Made by a program: the position numbers and the translations under genes. Of a DNA stretch of 64,000 nt, positions 32,917 to 43,656 are shown one piece after another (position 1 is the first letter of the stretch; every line of letters starts with the position of its first letter). The stretch spans positions 338,342-402,341 of the forward strand of contig JAMPIV010018775.1 in the NCBI GenBank assembly GCA_024509875.1, written 5' to 3'. The stretch is from Oreohelix idahoensis. Its lineage: Eukaryota > Mollusca > Gastropoda > Stylommatophora > Oreohelicidae. The notes beneath the pieces were generated by a model that saw only the letters and a program-made list of their open reading frames with translations, searched no databases and had not been told where the DNA came from.

Positions 32917-35053
32917 GATTGACACTCCCTTCTTCACAGGAGATGTCCATGCATGTCTTCTTCCTAATCCTATTGCGGATCTTATAATCGGTCGTATTCA
33001 TGGGGTTAAGGAATGCACCCCGCAACAAATTTCTAGTTGGGAGGAAAAAAACATTCAAACGGTCAATGCAGTGGTGACAAGAGCTCAAGCTCTTAATCCC
33101 CCAACTTCATCGGATAATAGTAATGAAGTTGATAGCCAAGACGAGCACTTGGTGATTTCCCATGACTCGTTTGTTAAACGTCAAGAAGAGGATCCTTCTT
33201 TGAAGAAATTCTTCCTTCTTGCAAAGAAAGGGGATCCCAATCAAAATACTAATCACAAATCGTATATTACTATGAAGAATGGTATATTGGTACGGATGGT
33301 ACAACACTCGGACAAGTCTATGCACTCGCAAATTCTTGTGCCTAAGTGTATGAGAGCCTTAATTCTTCAGCATGCACACGATTCTCAGTGTGCTGGACAC
33401 ATGGGGTTTTCCAGAACTAAAACTAGAGTCCTTGCGTCCTTCTTTTGGCCATTCGTGAATAAAGACATCCGAATTTATTGCCGATCTTGCAAAATTTGTC
33501 AAGAGGTCAAGTCTAGAGGTCCGAGACATGCTGCTCCTATTCAGGCTGCAGATATTCCGATTCGGCCGTTTCAGAAAATGGCTATAGACATCATTGGTCC
33601 GTTCAAGATTAAGTCAGCCAGAGGACACCAATTTATCCTCACTTGCGTGGACATGTGCACGCGTTGGCCAGAGGCTATTCCTCTGAAGAGCATATCAACT
33701 GTCGATATCGCTGATGCTCTTTGGCTCATATTTTCTCGTCTGGGATTCCCCGGAGAAATACTGTCGGACCACGGCACTCAGTTAATTTCGGACGTTATGT
33801 CTCAGGTAATGGCTACGCTGGACATTAAAAGGTCTCTCAGTAGTATTTATCATCCAATGTCCAATGGATTGGTAGAACGTCTTAACAGCACACTAAAGAA
33901 CTTACTTGGCAAGATAACGGAGGATCATCCTGAAGATTGGGACAGGGTTTTACCTGCAGTCCTCTTTGCCTATAGAGAAGTTCCCAACGAGCATACAGGG
34001 TTTTCTCCTTTCGAACTTGTCTTTGGTGCGCAACCGCGCGGTCCGATGTCCTTGTTACACGATTTGATAACTTCTGATAATATTGACGATGATACACAAT
34101 CGTCATATGAATATGTCATTGCTCTTAGAGAAAAGATTATCGAATCGTGCAGGTTAGCAACTTCATCTTCCGAATTTGCGAAAGAAAAAGCTAGGCGATT
34201 TGCTAACAAGAAAAGACGCCTACGTCAACTTTGTCCTGGAGACAAAGCGTTTGTCTTACTTCCCTCAAGAGAGAATAGACTTCTCATTTCATGGAAAGGT
34301 CCATACACTATAGTCTCCAAAATTTCCGATGTCGACTATATTGTCGATGTGGATGGAAGGCATAAAACCTTCCATATAAATATGCTAACAGAGTTTATTG
34401 AACGTCCAGACTATTTGCAGCCTATTTTCCAGGCGATGGACGACTCTCCAGTCCAACATGGTCACATCTCATCCCTGTCCGTTATACAGGATGAGGAAAC
34501 TATTTTTTCTGACGTTAACTTACCTCTTCCTGCGATTCCACTGAATTCAACGGAATCGTGGAGGGACGTTACAATCTCTTCAAACTTGTCTTTTGAGGAG
34601 CAACGTCAAGTATCCTCTACGCTACAATCATATCAGGATGTCCTTACCGACATTCCTGGACACACAGATGTCATAGAACATGACATCATACTTACTGATC
34701 GTAATCCGATCAGAGTAAGACCATACCCAATACCTATTCATTTTCAAGCACAAGTCGAGAAAGAATTGGATGAAATGATTCAACTGCAAATAATTGAACC
34801 ATCCACGTCAGCTTATTCTTCGTCGATAGTTATTGTTCGAAAGAAAGACAATAACATACGTCTTTGCGTTGACTATCGCAAATTAAATCAAGTTACGAAG
34901 TTCGATGCTGAACCTATGCCATTATTAGATGATCTACTTATTAGACTTTCTAAAGCTAAATTCTTTACTAAACTAGACTTGTCGAAAGGTTATTGGCAAG
35001 TCCCACTGACGGAACACGCCAAACCTCTCACTCACTGCTTTTTCGACACCTAG
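32843..35053 (+). pseudogene. Protease end, integrase and RT N-terminal part, Gmr1-like element
   Basis: A 736-codon ORF. In order: protease end (PNPIADLIIGRI), integrase zinc domain (HAHDSQCAGHMGFSR ... CRSCKIC, about 33370-33505), integrase core with D (MAIDIIGPF, ~33579), D (LSDHGTQL, ~33762) and E (NGLVERLNS, ~33860) in DDE spacing, GPY module (ISWKGPYTIVSKISD, ~34288), then the RT fingers (VRPYPIPIHFQAQ, RLCVDYRKLNQVT, KLDLSKGYWQVPL). The RT frame is lost at a 4-bp tandem repeat TCACTCAC (35028-35035), giving a stop at ~35051. The rest of the RT and RNase H is at 35076-35975 in another frame. The integrase-before-RT order is explicit in one frame here. Confidence 0.9.
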
Positions 35054-35054
35054 G

Positions 35055-35975
35055 GGTCTGTTTCAATGGAATTTTATGCCTTTCGGGCTTATGAACGCCC
35101 CAGCGACTTTCGTGCGCATGATGCGACGAATTCTATCAGATCGTGCAGATGTCATCGCATATTTAGACGACATCTGTCTTTTCAGCGATACTTGGGAAGA
35201 ACACTATTTGGGTCTAAAGGAATTGCTATCTACTCTACGTGAGCATAGTTTGACTGCAAAACCCTCTAAAGCTTTTGTTGGGTTTAGTGAAATTTCCTTC
35301 CTAGGTCATCGAGTTGGTCATGGTCTGTTGAAGACAGAGGACCAAAACATTTCGAAGATATTAAATATCTCGGTTCCGAAGACAAAAAAGCAAGTGCGTA
35401 GTCTCTTGGGATTGATACAATTCTATGGAAGATTCATTGAGAATCTGTCCTCCATTATGGCACCACTTTCATCGTTATTGAAAAAAGGTTCTCCTAATAT
35501 GGTGCGTTGGTCCCAGGAATGCCAATCTTCATTGGATCAGGTTAAGAATTTGTTCTCATCTCATCCTATTTTAAGACTACCAACGATTGATAAGACTTTT
35601 GTTCTTCGTAGTGATGCCTCTTCCACTGGGATTGGAGCGGCACTAATGCAGGAATATTCAGGAACTCTGCATCCTGTAATGTATATTTCTAGGAAGCTAA
35701 ATGCGGCAGAAAGGAATTACTCGGTTTTAGACCGTGAATTGTTGGCTATGGTTTGGTCCATTCTTAAGCTACAAAGGTTCCTTCTGGGCGCGCATTTCTT
35801 TATGGAAACCGACCAAAAAGCTCTTACGGCTATGCAAAGTAAGGATTTGAAGAGCTCGAGATCTACTCGTTATGCTATTGCTCTTCAGCCTTTCCATTTC
35901 ACGGTGCGAGCTATCCGTGGTTCGGATAATGTGATGGCGGACATATTGTCCAGATGCCCACATGATTCCAGTTAA
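35055..35975 (+). pseudogene. RT palm and RNase H of Gmr1-like element
   Basis: From the canonical GLFQWNFMPFGLMNAPATF block through the catalytic YLDDICLFS (~35157) and thumb (LGHRVGHGLLKTEDQN, RSLLGLIQFYGRFIENL) to RNase H (FVLRSDASSTGIGAALMQE, YSVLDRELLAMVWSILK, FMETDQKAL, NVMADILSRCP). The residues expected for RT (two Asp of YLDD) and for RNase H (D, E, D) are present. It is separated from the RT N-terminus only by the 4-bp repeat-type frameshift upstream. No chromodomain and no envelope ORF follow; 35976-36437 is a non-coding stretch with a G7-containing purine tract near the LTR. Confidence 0.88.
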
Positions 35976-36437
35976 ATCTTGTGTCCTAGTTTTTCCTGAT
36001 ACACTTTCGGACTTAGGTCTGTCCTTAATATCCTAATATGTTGTAATACAAATGTATTTGGATGATGTTTAGATAATTTAACAAATTTCATTTTGTCCAT
36101 CCATCAGTGATATGTTGCTAATATAGCATTGTAATTCATGACATTTGTATATTGCTATAATTATAGTATTTGGTAATGTTTGATATATGATTGGTATTGC
36201 CAGCAACTTAGGTTTCTTTAATGGTACCCCCTTAGTTTGTTTGGCTTAAAGGAAATATTTTCTCCTATGTTGGGAGATGATTTGTACCCTCTTCAGACGC
36301 TTTGTTTATGCGTCTATTCTACCTGATATTAAGTTCATTTTTTCATGAGCACATAAGTGATACTTGTGCAATCTTGCTCATGGACATATTAAAAAAAAAA
36401 ATTTCATTTTTTTTTTACAGGGGGGGTTGTAGTAATA
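35976..36437 (+). other. 3' untranslated part and polypurine tract of Gmr1-like element
   Basis: AT-rich, no ORF of note. ACAGGGGGGGTTG at about 36417-36429 is the best polypurine tract, 8-9 bases before the 3' LTR. Confidence 0.6.
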
Positions 36438-37589
36438 TGTTGCTGTCATTTTTGACGGAGTCATCTGTCAAGTTATTTGCTTATGTTTTTATCATAAGAA
36501 TAATTGTGTCTTTACCTGCGATGTCAGGTTGATTAGGGGTTGTCTTCCCTTGTTTATTCATTCATTGTGTTTGACCTTTAGGGTCAAAGGTAGACAGTTC
36601 TGGCGTATGCCCATAGGCAGGGTTTTTTAAGCGGGAGTTGAGTTAGACTTCCGGCAAGCCGTGAAGTGTCCTGGTTTCTGAAGGGACGAGAGTCCATTGT
36701 GTTTTTCGGGGAGAATCTTCGAAGTGACTGCGATGGCAGTTTTCCCCAGTGAATCTCTGTGCGTTGGAATGACAGCAGAGTTCCTTGTTAGGTTCTGTGG
36801 ACTCGGTTACAGGTAATACCGACTTTTTCCATTATTACGCTTTCGGTGGCAGAACATGTTAGAAGATTACCTAGTCTGTGAACTGCAACTCACCGGTCCT
36901 CCATTACAGAACATATATGTTGTGCTCAAGGTAGCCATCCAAGACTATTAGTCTTCATACCATCCAGAAATCCAGTGACGAAGATATATTGTGGGAGCCG
37001 CAGATTGGCGGCATATTTATGTCCACATACGCATTACTGCAGGGTTGATGGTAACCTGCTTATCAGCAGTACACAGCCGACGTCAGAACGAGGCCTGTGT
37101 TTTCGGCTATTATACTACAGCCTGATAATGTGCAATTGGCGGGGAATGCCAAGTTGTACCTATGTGTCAAGGTGATTAAGGTATCTGACGCGTTTAGTCA
37201 GAGAGATCAGGCGGCATTTTGAACTGTCATTGAATAACATTATTATTGACCATGCACGAATATTGGAATGTTTACCAGCTTGTGAACACCTAATGTATAC
37301 CTATCGATTTCCGGTCAGCATGACCTTGTTTACAATGACTGTTCCTGTTGATGCTACTATGTGTGTTATCGTCAATAAATGTTTTGAAACGTGCCTGCAG
37401 TGTTCAAGCATCCTTGACTACTGCATGTGAGTGTAGGGGTTGCAGTGTCTACATATATACGAGCCTAAACACATTCGCGCCTTCATTCGCACCCACACTC
37501 AGTTCATCATACGCTCGCACTACACACCTAACAACCTGTATACTGTCTTGGGCCAGTGATCACCTCAACAAGAGAAAAAGACAGCTACA
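36438..37589 (+). repeat. Gmr1-like element 3' LTR
   Basis: 1,152 bp, differing from the 5' LTR at about nine positions (for example GACGGAG/GACAGAG near the start and GCTACA/GTTACA at the end). It is followed by the ACAAC target duplication at 37590-37594. Confidence 0.95.
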
Positions 37590-37594
37590 ACAAC

Positions 37595-37671
37595 AGAAAC
37601 ACCTCATTTCTTCACCCTGTCACAAAACGACTTTACAACAGAAGTCCTACATTTTTCCTCACCCTGTCACA
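37595..37671 (+). repeat. Left LTR of gag-only element, second part
   Basis: 77 bp identical in layout to 41693-41769 (AGAAACACCTCATTTCTTCA ... CCTGTCACA). It completes the LTR interrupted at 28397. Confidence 0.92.
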
Positions 37672-37766
37672 GTAACCTTTATTGGTGCCGTGACCAACTC
37701 GTCTCTGTTGGTGTACCTTTATTGGTGCCGTGACCAACTCGTCTCCGTTGGTGCACCCATACTACA
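37672..37766 (+). promoter_or_regulatory. Duplicated primer-site-like sequence
   Basis: TGGTGCCGTGACCAACTCGT occurs twice in tandem (about 37682 and 37723) as part of a ~41-bp direct duplication starting 10 bases after the LTR. TGGTGCCGTGACC is a form often seen near the start of gypsy/BEL internal regions. One copy may be the tRNA primer site. Confidence 0.6.
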
Positions 37767-39043
37767 ATGGAAACAGACCGGCCGCAACTGGAGCACCAGT
37801 TGGTATTGATGCAACAGCAGAACAACAATTACAGCAACAGCTTCTGCTTCAGACACAACATACAGCGTCACAACAACCCCTACCAGACTCTGATAATTTT
37901 CATACTGCTACTTTGAAGAACCTAACGGACACTTTGTGCAATGTTACTCAGTCCGCACATTATCAGAACATTGCTTCCATTGTTACACCTTTTGATGGGG
38001 ACCCTTCGCGGTTTAAGAAGTGGTTAGTGGACATAGAAAAGTACGTCTCATTAATCCCTACAGCTACAGCAGATGAAGACCATAAAAGGGTCGCATTTTT
38101 GTCGTCTCAGTCTCTGGTTACAGACTTCCTTCGACGAAGATTCAAGGACTTCCCTATGGAAACCTTCCCCTCCCTGAGAAAAGAGTTAATCCATCGTTAT
38201 TCTCCAGTGACCGACTGTGAACACGCTTGGACTCTTCTTCGGCGCATTCATCAGGAGAAACACGAACCTGTGCAATGCTATGGTGACCGGCTGCTCAATC
38301 TTTCTGAGGATGCTTTCTTTGAAGATTCTTTGCCTTCAGCTGATCTAGCTAAACATCTTGTTGGCATCTTCATTGATGGTCTCTCTACAGACTCGCTCAA
38401 ACTTCATCTAATTCGAAAAGATCCTCAATCCATCAATGAAGCCATACAGTTAGCAGTAGCCGAAGAGAATGTGAAGAAACGTTTTCAACAGCGTTTGGGA
38501 CGTGACCCTCGAGTAGAACTCCAAGAAGAACATGAACCGATGGATTTGAGTCATTATCGCTACAGTTGGCAAGGCCCACCTGCACAACAGCGACCTGTTG
38601 CTCCTCCGTCAGGGACCCATTCAAGTTATCAACATCGATCGCAACATCATCGAAGTGGACAGGCACCTCTGATACATCAGGTATCTACGATTACTTGCTT
38701 CACCTGTGGTCAGCCTAATCATATATCTAGGAACTGTGTCCACCGACAACAGCATCTTGTAAGGCCACAAACTAACACCCAGCAGCAACCACGTAATCGC
38801 CAGCACAGTCAAGGACAACCTCACCAACCTTCCTGGCCTCCATTCACACCCATGCCACCCCGTCAAGGACCTTCACATTCTTTTTCCCGTGGACAGTCCT
38901 ACCCCAGACCTCTTATGTACCAGGGAAACCATTGGAATAGCCTGAACAGGAGAAGAAATAGGATGTCAATAAGAAATTTCATTAAAGAGATAAAACAAAC
39001 AAAGATATGGGAGGTAAACTGTAGTACATGCAGTAACAAATGA
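37730..39043 (+). CDS. Gag of gag-only LTR element
   Basis: About 437 codons with no in-frame ATG near the start. An ATG at 37767 in another frame (METDRPQLEHQLVLMQQQN) is the likely original start, with a shift in the CAG-rich stretch about 37810-37870. Residues ~75-240 are a retrotransposon gag capsid domain (IVTPFDGDPSRFKKWLVDIE, FPSLRKELIHRYSPV, HEPVQCYGDRLLNLSE, VGIFIDGLSTDSLKLHLIRK). Then a CCHC knuckle CFTCGQPNHISRNC (~38697-38738) and a Gln/Pro/His-rich tail. The stop is TGA at 39041-39043. The next ORF lies in the same frame. Confidence 0.85.
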   Translation: MTNSSPLVHPYYNGNRPAATGAPVGIDATAEQQLQQQLLLQTQHTASQQPLPDSDNFHTATLKNLTDTLCNVTQSAHYQNIASIVTPFDGDPSRFKKWLVDIEKYVSLIPTATADEDHKRVAFLSSQSLVTDFLRRRFKDFPMETFPSLRKELIHRYSPVTDCEHAWTLLRRIHQEKHEPVQCYGDRLLNLSEDAFFEDSLPSADLAKHLVGIFIDGLSTDSLKLHLIRKDPQSINEAIQLAVAEENVKKRFQQRLGRDPRVELQEEHEPMDLSHYRYSWQGPPAQQRPVAPPSGTHSSYQHRSQHHRSGQAPLIHQVSTITCFTCGQPNHISRNCVHRQQHLVRPQTNTQQQPRNRQHSQGQPHQPSWPPFTPMPPRQGPSHSFSRGQSYPRPLMYQGNHWNSLNRRRNRMSIRNFIKEIKQTKIWEVNCSTCSNK

Positions 39044-39073
39044 AGCTGTTTCATCACAACAAAAGGGTGTTGG

Positions 39074-40048
39074 ATGGCCCACATATATCCAATAAGATCG
39101 GGAAACCCTTCCTCCTCTTCCTCTTCATCCTTATCTGCCGACACTCTCTACCCTCCATTCCACCCCGTCTCCTCTGTCCCTCACCCTGCTCCTCCTGTGA
39201 TTGTTCCACCCAATGCTTTAGGTGATTCCTCCTCTTCCGAATCTGATAGTTCTCCTCACGATATAGTATATCGCCTCTGGTCTAGAGATGTCCGTGGAGT
39301 TGCGAAACATCCTGCCTCTTCAGTCCAGTCTTCACCTCCTCCTCACTCACAGATGGTTCGTCGTCTACGCCGTTATCGCTCCTGTTCCGTATCTGAGGAT
39401 GATATCCCTCCTCCTGAACTATATGCCCGAATCCACTCCCGTCAGGATCGTTTCAACGCGTTTCCCTCCGTTGTCCCCGGTCCATCCCATGCTTCCGATA
39501 TGCATGATACCATAGTTCCTCCTTCCACCGCCGCAGCTACTGCCCATACCTCTCCTCCTCCTTCAGTACATCTTTCCTCTGAGTCCGCTCCTCCTTTTCC
39601 CCTACCTACTTCTGACCTTGATACTGCCCCTGATTCTACCTCCTCTGACATCGAGACTGACGTTCCTCCCCCTCTTCTTCGTTATCCTACCAAATGTCGG
39701 CATTCCACCTCCTCTGGAAATTCTGCTCCCCTTCCCAAGTATCTTCTGCAGCCCACTGCCCATGTCCGTACTCACTTTTCACGTCTTCCTCACCCCCGTC
39801 AGTTGCCTCTGGTACCTCCTCCAACCCCCCCTGCCCCACCGACACACAGTAGATCGCGTAATCCTCGCCGTCTTCCTCTGATCTGTTCACGCCCTCCACT
39901 CCAATCCTCCCTTTATGTTCCGTCCCCTCCTGCAGTCCTCGCAATTTCTCCTCATCCTCAACAACCCCGCTGTGATGAACGTTTGAACACACGAGCAATC
40001 GAATGCATTGATTCCTTAAATATCCTCATAAAATCATTAACCAGTTGA
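39074..40048 (+). CDS. Ser/Pro-rich ORF of gag-only element
   Basis: 324 codons with an ATG at 39074, in the same frame as gag and separated from it by one TGA and ten sense codons. Low-complexity Ser/Pro-rich (SSSSSSSLSADTLYPPFHPV, PSPPAVLAISPHPQ) with an Arg patch (MVRRLRRYRSCSVSEDD) and a short helical end (CIDSLNILIKSL). No known domain, no protease or polymerase motif. Stop-codon readthrough could make a gag fusion. Alternatively it is an independent accessory or assembly protein. The length of the open frame in a C-rich sequence is partly compositional, so function is unproven. Confidence 0.5.
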   Translation: MAHIYPIRSGNPSSSSSSSLSADTLYPPFHPVSSVPHPAPPVIVPPNALGDSSSSESDSSPHDIVYRLWSRDVRGVAKHPASSVQSSPPPHSQMVRRLRRYRSCSVSEDDIPPPELYARIHSRQDRFNAFPSVVPGPSHASDMHDTIVPPSTAAATAHTSPPPSVHLSSESAPPFPLPTSDLDTAPDSTSSDIETDVPPPLLRYPTKCRHSTSSGNSAPLPKYLLQPTAHVRTHFSRLPHPRQLPLVPPPTPPAPPTHSRSRNPRRLPLICSRPPLQSSLYVPSPPAVLAISPHPQQPRCDERLNTRAIECIDSLNILIKSLTS

Positions 40049-41096
40049 CCTTTCTTTTTTTTTCCCCAGATGTCATTTCCAGTTATGTCTTATTCGATGA
40101 TCTGTTTGTCTTTCGTGACCTCACTAGCTATGCTTTTCGACTCCTATGATGTCGAGTTTTGGGACACTCCTCATGTCACATGATTAACTCCTCCTTGACC
40201 AGCGTTAGCTATATCATTTTTTTGTGTGCTTAAGATGGCATCTGTGCAGTCATGACCTTATGATTATTGCCTTTTTCTTAATGGGTTGATATTTTTTTGT
40301 CACGAGCATGGTCATGATGTGTTAATGATGATTTGTGAATAACAAAGAGATTACCATTAGTTCATTTTTTTCACCTGCCACTTATGTTGGCATCAGTAAT
40401 GTTTTTTTATCATTCCATTTTGTTTCCTCCAGGTCGTTTAGACATAGTTCGATTTCCGGATTTTTTAAATGCCGGTACATTTCTTATGTGAATTAACTCA
40501 TGCCATTTACTACCTTGTTTGAAGTTTAGTTTACTACATACTGATGTTCCTGTCTTGTGCACCCGCCGTGTTTGACGTCCGCCATTTTTTTTGGGCACCC
40601 ACTATTTTTTTAATTGCTTGTGAGTTTTCCACTTTTAGCGACGTTACCTCGCTTTGATGCATTCATGATTTGTTTTTTCCATTACTTTGAGTAATGTTTG
40701 TGACTTAATGGTCCATTGTTCATTGATCCCCATGAAATATGAGTATTTTCATTTTTGCCATTGTGTCATTTATGCCTCTCGACATACACTTTGTATCTTT
40801 TTCCATAACTAGCTAGTTCTCTTACTATTCCCCCATCATTTTTTTTGTTTTCTTTATTTCATTGTCCATTCCCCATTCCCTTAACTCCCATGCTATTGTA
40901 TTCCACTGCCGTATATTTTCCTATCACCTTCCATAACCATGATTGATGTTTCTTTATGTATATTGGCGTAATAATCTGGTGGAACTGGTATATATAAATT
41001 TTCCCCTTAGTTTTTTAGGGTTAGTTTGCAGTACTTCCTCGGAATATGTCTCCCTTCCGGGATACATTTTGGTGGCCCCGGGCGTATGTGACCGTA
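40049..41096 (+). other. Non-coding 3' part of gag-only element
   Basis: T-rich, no ORF of note. GGTGGCCCCGGGCG just before the LTR (about 41081-41094) is a weak polypurine-tract candidate. Confidence 0.5.
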
Positions 41097-41769
41097 AGGT
41101 CTACCACGTCGTTTTAGCACTAAGGTGCTACCACTTATTAGAGTTAGGGTAAGAATACTATAGCAAGATTTTAAACACTAAGTATTTGAAGTGACTAGTT
41201 AGTTAATTAACCCTAGTCCCAAACCTAGGACATCATTTCATGGTGTACATGAAATGACGTCATCAAAGCTTGTGTAGTAGCGATACAAGTAAAGAAACGG
41301 AAGTTATTTTTTTCAAAGGGGAGATCAGGGTGAGTTGTTTTCAGCACGAGCGGAGCGGCGGCTGTTTTCCATCGAGCAGGTCCCATTTATGTTTTGATTC
41401 GTATGGATTGTTGGTTTGTACACCTTTAATGAATATATTCTATGAACCAGCATGGAATGGTTAGCGAATGCAACCACTGAATAAAAGGTATTGTTTAGTT
41501 AAGTCGAAGTTAGACTTACTTCTTGAACACAAGTTGGAAGTTACATTGTTGACATTTGACTATCAGCAACAGAGTACTTCATTCTTACGATCACACAGCC
41601 ACACACCAACACAGACGAGTCTACAACAACTACCTGGGTTTATTACACATCTCTTCTGTAACCACCACCTCTGGCGATAACCAGTTTACAACAGAAGCAC
41701 CTCATTTCTTCACCCTGTCACAAAACAACTTTACAACAGAAGTCCTACATTTTTCCTCACCCTGTCACA
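41097..41769 (+). repeat. Right LTR of gag-only element (empty site for Gmr1-like insertion)
   Basis: 673 bp, TGTGACC...TGTCACA. It keeps the uninterrupted CAGTTTACAACAGAAGCACC junction, proving where the Gmr1-like element entered the other LTR. Confidence 0.93.
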
Positions 41770-42290
41770 CATAGTGTAGCTGATGTCTAGCCAGGAGCGT
41801 TGTGTGACTGATGTCTGGTCAGGAGCATAGTGTGTCTGGTCAGGACCATAGTGTGGCTCATGTCTGGTCAGGAGCATAGTGTGGCTGATGTCTGGTGAGG
41901 AGCGTAGTGCAGCTGATGTCAGGAGCGTAGTGCGGCTGGTGTCTGGTCAGGAGTGTAGTGCGGCTGGTGTCTGGTCAGGAGCATAGTGTGGCTGATGTCT
42001 GGTTAGGATAGTAGTGTGGCTATCTGGCCAGGAGCGTAGTGTGGCTGAAGTCTGGTGAGGAGCGTACTGCAGCTGATGTCAGGAGCATAGTGTGGCTGAT
42101 GTCTGATCAGGAGCAAAGTGCGGCTGATGTCTGATCAGGAGCGTAGTGTTGCTGATGTCTGGTCAGGTACGTAGTGTGGCTGATGTCTGGTTAAGAGCGT
42201 AGTGTGGTTGATCACTGGTCAGGAGCATAGTGTGGCTGATGTCTGATCAGGAGTGTAGTGGGGTTGATTACTGGTCAGGAGTGTTGTGTG
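41770..42290 (+). repeat. 28-bp minisatellite, right part
   Basis: Continuation of the array at 26757-27789 (GTGTGGCTGATGTCTGGTCA units), about 18 degenerate copies, ending in unrelated sequence after ~42290. Confidence 0.92.
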
Positions 42291-42369
42291 TACGAGAATT
42301 TTAATCTATTTTTACAAGAGCCTGTGAAAAATAAGTGGAGGGAATGCAGCTAACATGGTTGAGAGAGTA

Positions 42370-42960
42370 TACTAAGATGTAAGGTAGATTTGTGGCCGAA
42401 CATCGTAGGGAACAGTTGATGTTTCAACATCTGTGAAAATAGTCTGTGATTCATTTTGAATATGGTAGGGAACACTCAATCCTGACATATGGGAGTGAGT
42501 CATGGACAATTAGTAAACAAGTAGGGAAGGCACTAGAATCCACTGATGTGGTTTCACAGAAGAATGTTAAAAATACCATGGACAGCCGAAAAGGGTAATA
42601 AGGATGTCCTGAAATAGGCCAATGACCAAAGGAAACTTATTTCACAGGTTAGAAAGAATCAATCCAATTTTTTTCTTGGCTTGTTATGAGAAGAGGAAGA
42701 AGAAAGCTGGAATATATCGTAACAACAGGTAAGAGAATATATCGTAATAACAGGTAAGAGAATATATCATCACAACAGGTAAGATTGAAGGAAAAAAGAA
42801 ATAGAGGAAGGCAAAGAGAGCAAATACTGGACAGTTTGACATCGTGGCATGGAAAGGAGTCAACAACAGAATTGATAAATTGTATTGGAGACAGGAAGTT
42901 GTGGAAAGACATAATCTCCTACGCCAATGGGCATGGTACTTGAAGAAGAAGAAGGGAACA
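42370..42960 (+). pseudogene. LINE RT C-terminal fragment
   Basis: Across plus-strand frames: SILTYGSESWTISKQVGKAL, MLKIPWTAEKG, DQRKLISQVRKNQSNFFL, then GRQREQILDSLTSWHG and a stop before a GAAGAAGAAG tail. This is the C-terminus of a LINE reverse transcriptase of a craniate/mollusc-type endonuclease-RT family. A 25-27-bp repeat (ATATATCGTAACAACAGGTAAGAGA) has expanded to three copies at 42712-42785. Frameshifted and 5' truncated. Confidence 0.75.
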
Positions 42961-43656
42961 CACATATTTTGGAAGCGCGAGGCTGTCACGCTAAGGGAGC
43001 TTATGTGACATTTTCTGTGAGACCTCGAAGTACTATTATTTGGAAGCGCATAGCTGTCCAGCACAGTGAAAATTTAATGCGAGTGCTTTAACTCTTTGAC
43101 TCCGGAACAACACTCAGAGAGTTGGTCAGATTTGACACCCGTGTCAAAACAACGCTCTGAGCGTTGTATTTAGTTTATCACGAATAAACCCAGAACATCA
43201 TCCGTTTAATGCAGTTCAGACTTTAAAATACGTAAAATGACTTCCGCTACTATTTAAACAACTAATTTGAGTGTAGTTAAGCAGCACATGTGCATATTTT
43301 GATGATATTATTACGCTTGTTTTGGTTTTTCATTGTTACTGCTATAGAAATATGTTGAGCTTTATATATACAATTTCTAAGCCTCCTAAGCAAATAACTA
43401 TGACAAACTACTTAGAAATATTGTTGACATTGACAATGATTGTAATTGTTTGGTAGTCAGAGTTTGTTGCCAAGTAACGGAATCGGTGAAGAAAGGCTAG
43501 AAAATATTAGATTTAGCTGATGAGTGGGCGTGGTCCTAGCCTGGCCGATTGAAAAGCAATAGAACAAGACCTACAGTAACATCTAATGACTAGTCCTAGG
43601 TAAAAGATGAAGCTAGGGATACTATTAAAAACTGAACCAAGCGTAAAAAGATTTTA

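Larger units (their letters stand above)
28393..37594 (+). mobile_element. Gmr1-like Ty3/gypsy retrotransposon (integrase before RT)
   Basis: A complete 9,192-bp element (28398-37589): LTRs of 1,153 and 1,152 bp with TG...CA ends and a 5-bp ACAAC target duplication (28393-28397, 37590-37594). The undisturbed site CAGTTTACAACAGAAGCACC is in the sister LTR at about 41682-41701, a direct empty-site control. The LTRs differ at only about nine positions by eye, so the insertion is young. Domain order is gag, protease, integrase, RT, RNase H. Integrase ahead of RT is the mark of the Gmr1 group, described from deuterostomes, and unlike ordinary gypsy elements. Three reading-frame breaks exist (see the ORFs). 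Confidence 0.92.
27786..41773 (+). mobile_element. Gag-only (TR-GAG-like) LTR element, interrupted
   Basis: LTRs start TGTGACCGTAAGGTCTACCA and end CACCCTGTCACA. The left LTR is 27790-28397 plus 37595-37671, split by another element; the right LTR is 41097-41769. The flanks carry CATA on both sides (27786-27789 and 41770-41773), and the surrounding minisatellite would close up without it. The internal region (37672-41096) has gag, a Ser/Pro-rich ORF and then about 1 kb without coding. No protease, RT, RNase H or integrase is present, so it must move in trans. Confidence 0.85.

Noticed and set aside
35976..36437. An envelope gene downstream of pol
   Set aside because: Too short, with no ORF, signal peptide or membrane segment.
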